Source of the DNA: an uncultured Microbacteriaceae bacterium
GTDB lineage: Bacteria > Actinomycetota > Actinomycetes > Actinomycetales > Microbacteriaceae
Length of the DNA: 15,300 bases
Direction of reading: 5' to 3'
NCBI GenBank assembly: GCA_946481135.1
Contig: CAMLMQ010000054.1
Coordinates: forward strand, 1-15,300
The stretch's first letter is position 1. Each line of letters starts with the position of its first letter. Both the position numbers and the translations under genes were made by a program. Below are positions 13,055-15,300 of the stretch, one piece after another. Below the pieces are notes generated by a model, which was given only the letters and a program-made list of their open reading frames with translations, searched no databases and was not told where the DNA came from.

Positions 13055-13072
13055 CGCCCGTCGATCCGGGCG
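13055..13072 (+). terminator. Short stem-loop directly after dnaG
   Basis: CGCCCG (13055-13060) and CGGGCG (13067-13072) form a 6-bp GC stem with a 6-nt loop immediately after the dnaG stop. No T-run follows, so it is a weak terminator candidate. Confidence 0.35.
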
Positions 13073-13083
13073 ACTCGGGGGAG

Positions 13084-13152
13084 CCTCGGGTGCTCTGTGT
13101 TATGACTGGTAGGCCCGTGGTCGCGCATCCGCGGGCGTCCCCACCCGAGGAG
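13084..13152 (+). promoter_or_regulatory. Leader region of the binding-protein gene, with inverted repeat overlapping its Shine-Dalgarno
   Basis: CCTCGGGTG (13084-13092) is the perfect reverse complement of CACCCGAGG (13142-13150), and the right arm overlaps the GAGGAG Shine-Dalgarno (13147-13152) of the gene starting at 13161. A second small stem, 13113-13117 with 13132-13136, lies inside. If the transcript starts upstream of 13084 the site could be masked; if it starts near the possible -10 TATGAC (13101-13106) the left arm is not transcribed. This is the only strongly leadered start in the right half of the window. Confidence 0.35.
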
Positions 13153-13160
13153 CCCCACTC

Positions 13161-14747
13161 ATGAGCCGGAACCTGTCGCGCCGCGTCGCCGCCGCGTTCA
13201 CGGCCGTCGTCACGGCGGCGGCGCTCGCCGCGTGCGCGGGCGGCGGGGGCCCCGCGAGCCCGATCCGCGTCGGCTGGAGCGGTGAGATCCCTCCCCTCGA
13301 CCCGGCCGCGACCGACTCGGTCGACTCGTTCGCGTTCCTCTCCCAGCTGTATCCGACGCTGCTCACGCTCGAGCCCGGCGACGCCGAGCCCGTTCCCGAC
13401 CTCGCCGAGTCGGCCGAGTGGACCGCCGACGGCGAGTACACCGTGGTTCTGCCCGCGGGGGTGGAGTTCGCGAACGGCAACGACCTCACCGCGTCCGACG
13501 TGAAGTTCAGCGTCGAGCGGCAGCTCGCGCTGCAGGCCGAGAACGGCGCGTGGCGTCAGCTGCAGGCGATCGACGCCGTCGAGATCGTCGACGAGACGAC
13601 GGTCGTGTTCCGCCTCGGGGCCGCCGCCGACTCCCGCTTCCCGTTCGTGCTCGCGGGTCCCGCGGGTCTCGTGCTCGACGAGGAGCAGTTCTTCGCCGAC
13701 GAACTCACCCCCGACGAGGACATCCTCGGCGCCCTCCCGTTCGCGGGGCCCTTCTCGCTGTCCGACACCCGCGGTGACGTGCTCGAGCTGCGCCCCAACG
13801 ACGACTACGCCGGCCTGCGCCCCGCGCTGTCGCCGGTCGACGTGCATCCGGGTGACGGGGCGGCGCTCGGCGAGCAGCTCGCGGCCGGGTCGCTCGACGT
13901 GCTCACCGGACAGCTCCCGGTCGACACGATGGCCGAGCTCGCCGACGATGACGACCTCGAGCTCTCCCGGGCGTCGTCGGGTCGCGTGCGCATGCTCGCG
14001 TTCGACTTCACTCGCATGCCTTTCGGCACCCGGACCGAGACGCCCGAGGCGGGTCAGGCCGCCGCCGTGCGCGCCGCGATCGCCGAGCTTCTCGACCGCG
14101 AGGCGCTCGCCGACGAGTTCGGGTCGAACTGGGTCGAGCCGCTCTACGGCTACCTGCCCGACGGCATCCCCGGAGCGGTCGACGTCTTCACCGAGCTGCG
14201 CGGCGACGGCGAGGGCGGGCCCGACGAGGATGCCGCCGCCGAGGCGCTCGCCGCGGCCGCCGTGGCAACGCCCGTCGAGCTCACCATCCACGTCGCTCCC
14301 GACCTCGTGGGTCCGCCTGCGACGGGCGAGGTCGCGGGCATCGTCGAGCAGCTCGACGCGAGCGGCCTGTTCGAGGTGACCGTCGTCGAGACGGATGCCG
14401 AAGGGCTCGAGGCGGCGTACGCCGACGGCGAGGTGCAGGCCGTGTTCACGAGCATCCCGCCGGGCAACTCCGACCCGCAGGTGTATCTGAGCGTCTTCCG
14501 GTCGCCGAGCGCCGCCATCCCCGGTTTCGCGTCGGCCGACGTCGACTCGCTGCTGGCCGGGATGGTCGGCGAACTCGACCCGACGGCGCGCGCCGCGTCG
14601 GTGGTCGCCGTCGAGAACGCGATCGCCGCGGCGCTGCCCGCGATCCCGGTGTCGCAGGGCATGCGGGTGGTGTTCGCGCGCCCGCTTATCGCGGGCGTCG
14701 ACCTCGACGACTCGTTCGCGCTCGACCTGAGCCGACTGCGCCGCTAG
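13161..14747 (+). CDS. ABC transporter substrate-binding lipoprotein, peptide/nickel family (SBP_bac_5)
   Basis: A 528-residue extracytoplasmic binding protein of the oligopeptide/dipeptide/nickel class. The N-terminus has a basic segment and hydrophobic helix ending in the lipobox LAAC, with the lipid-modified Cys25 followed by a glycine-rich linker. The mature part starts IRVGWSGEIPPLDPAATDS, then LTLEPGDAEPVPDLAESAEW and the family block GVEFANGNDLTASDVKFSVERQL, as in the 'F.dG.p.tA.DV.fs..r' pattern of SBP_bac_5 proteins. The protein is very acidic (many Asp/Glu), and the second half is more divergent than in classical OppA. It has a good GAGGAG Shine-Dalgarno 8 nt before ATG 13161. An ATPase gene follows 18 bp later, so these form a transporter operon whose permeases should lie beyond the window. 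Ligand unknown; peptides are most likely. Confidence 0.92.
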   Translation: MSRNLSRRVAAAFTAVVTAAALAACAGGGGPASPIRVGWSGEIPPLDPAATDSVDSFAFLSQLYPTLLTLEPGDAEPVPDLAESAEWTADGEYTVVLPAGVEFANGNDLTASDVKFSVERQLALQAENGAWRQLQAIDAVEIVDETTVVFRLGAAADSRFPFVLAGPAGLVLDEEQFFADELTPDEDILGALPFAGPFSLSDTRGDVLELRPNDDYAGLRPALSPVDVHPGDGAALGEQLAAGSLDVLTGQLPVDTMAELADDDDLELSRASSGRVRMLAFDFTRMPFGTRTETPEAGQAAAVRAAIAELLDREALADEFGSNWVEPLYGYLPDGIPGAVDVFTELRGDGEGGPDEDAAAEALAAAAVATPVELTIHVAPDLVGPPATGEVAGIVEQLDASGLFEVTVVETDAEGLEAAYADGEVQAVFTSIPPGNSDPQVYLSVFRSPSAAIPGFASADVDSLLAGMVGELDPTARAASVVAVENAIAAALPAIPVSQGMRVVFARPLIAGVDLDDSFALDLSRLRR

Positions 14748-14753
14748 CCCGGG

Positions 14754-14759
14754 TAACGT
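14754..14759 (+). promoter_or_regulatory. Candidate leaderless -10 (TAACGT) for the ABC ATPase gene
   Basis: TAACGT ends 6 nt before GTG 14766. Its TAA is in frame and limits the start to 14757 or later. It lies inside the 18-bp gap after the binding-protein gene, so it may be an internal promoter of the transporter operon. Confidence 0.52.
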
Positions 14760-14765
14760 GGGCGT

Positions 14766-15300
14766 GTGAGTGAGGTCGCCGTCCGCGCCGAGGATCTGAC
14801 CCTCGGCTACGGTGACGACGACATCGCCGTGAGCGGAGTCAGTTTCGAGATCCCGCTCGACGGCATCCTCGGCGTCGTCGGGGAGGCCGGATCGGGCAAG
14901 AGCACGCTCGCGCGCGCCGTCGCCGCCCAGGTGGTGCCGGGGGAGCGTGAGGCGCCGCACATCGTCGGCGGCCACCTGCAGGTGCTCGGCCGTCAGGTGC
15001 GCGACCTCGCCCCGCGGCGGCACGACAAGCTCATGCTGCGGGTCGGCTACCTTCCCCAGGATGGCGGGTCGACCCTGGAGCCGCACCTGACGGTGGGCGA
15101 GAACGTGGCGTCCCCGATCTACCAGCGCGACCCGCGCTACGACCGCCGCCTCGCGGGCACCCTCGTCGCGCAGCTCGTCGACGCGGTTCGTCTGCCGCTC
15201 GGTGTCATGGCGAAGATGCCGCACGAGCTCTCGCGCGGCCAGCGGCAGCGCATCGCCCTCGCCCGCGCCCTGATCCTCGAGCCGAACCTCCTCGTCGCCG
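14766..15300 (+). CDS. ABC transporter ATP-binding protein (peptide/nickel type), 3' truncated by window edge
   Basis: The first 178 codons of an ABC ATPase are present. It starts SEVAVRAEDLTLGYGDDDIAV (GTG start) and has Walker A GEAGSGKST (39-47), the Q-loop VGYLPQDGGSTLEPHLTVGENV (Gln98), and the signature LSRGQRQRIALARAL (155-169). Walker B begins at the very edge (LEPNLLVA). The Q-loop with following SxLxPxxTV pattern is that of DppD/OppD-like importers (usually QDPxSSLNP), here as QDGGSTLEP. No other in-frame start is possible between TAA 14754 and GTG 14766. It probably energises import of the ligand bound by the lipoprotein at 13161. Since DppD/F-type units are often fused, the complete gene may continue into a second ATPase domain outside the window. 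Confidence 0.92.
   Translation, partial: MSEVAVRAEDLTLGYGDDDIAVSGVSFEIPLDGILGVVGEAGSGKSTLARAVAAQVVPGEREAPHIVGGHLQVLGRQVRDLAPRRHDKLMLRVGYLPQDGGSTLEPHLTVGENVASPIYQRDPRYDRRLAGTLVAQLVDAVRLPLGVMAKMPHELSRGQRQRIALARALILEPNLLVA

Noticed and set aside
14754..14766. Start of the ABC ATPase further upstream
   Set aside because: An in-frame TAA at 14754-14756 stops any extension, and no start codon occurs between it and GTG 14766.
13041..15224. A 727-codon minus-strand open frame opposite the binding protein and ATPase genes
   Set aside because: The plus strand encodes a clear lipoprotein and ABC ATPase here; the minus frame has biased Arg/Gly/Asp/His-rich composition typical of the antisense of GC-rich genes and shows no domain.
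1..15300. CRISPR arrays, tRNA or rRNA genes, transposases, phage genes, toxin-antitoxin pairs
   Set aside because: I looked for direct-repeat spacing, T-loop-like sequence, transposase or integrase motifs and small paired ORFs and saw none.

Overview
The window looks like a chromosomal core region of a GC-rich actinobacterium, most likely a member of the Microbacteriaceae. The reasons are the very high G/C at third codon positions, the infB-rbfA ... truB-ribF gene order, actinobacterial sub-types of several enzymes (short MutY, Fpg/Nei with an ADSTFQYCPTC zinc finger, short RNB exonuclease), and an intergenic repeat beginning GGTGGTCGAGTAG of a kind I recall from this family. The genus cannot be fixed by eye. 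I see no prophage, transposase, CRISPR, tRNA or rRNA, and no gene-free stretch longer than about 150 bp.

Layout: the 3' end of infB (1-638), a long hairpin (636-737) and rbfA (780-1226) form the end of a translation operon. A short REP-like repeat (1233-1268) precedes a flavin-dependent LLM oxidoreductase (1306-2352) and a TetR regulator (2375-3004). On the minus strand, an RNB-family exoribonuclease (3898-5301) is followed by an Fpg/Nei DNA glycosylase (3008-3883). Divergent to rnb is a small unknown protein (5324-5800), whose end overlaps the end of minus-strand mutY (5785-6648). Divergent to mutY is a uridine-kinase-like P-loop protein (6676-7383), which converges across an inverted repeat on a minus-strand ketopantoate reductase (7463-8458). 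Divergent to that is truB (8491-9375), tightly coupled to a membrane protein (9372-9740). A second membrane protein (9766-10209), ribF (10209-11162) and dnaG (11183-13054) follow. The window ends with an oligopeptide-type ABC transporter: a lipoprotein binding protein (13161-14747) and the start of an ATPase (14766 to the edge).

Functionally this is translation and tRNA modification (IF-2, RbfA, TruB), 8-oxoguanine/base-excision repair (Fpg/Nei, MutY), RNA decay (RNB), cofactor biosynthesis (RibF for FMN/FAD, ketopantoate reductase for pantothenate/CoA), replication priming (DnaG) and peptide uptake. The usual rbfA-truB neighbourhood is interrupted by eight genes of redox, repair and nucleotide function.

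The most striking pattern is in the start regions. Many transcription-unit starts carry a TANNNT -10-like hexamer exactly 6 or 7 nt before ATG/GTG, which is the geometry of leaderless transcripts. Three divergent gene pairs are packed this way into 22-32 bp, and one pair shares a single palindromic decamer AGCCTAGGCT as the -10 on both strands. Other unexplained structure includes the long hairpin that contains the infB stop codon and an over-represented heptamer GGATGCC/GGCATCC. I found no convincing new multi-gene system; the novelty is mainly in regulatory and repeat architecture and in variant catalytic residues.
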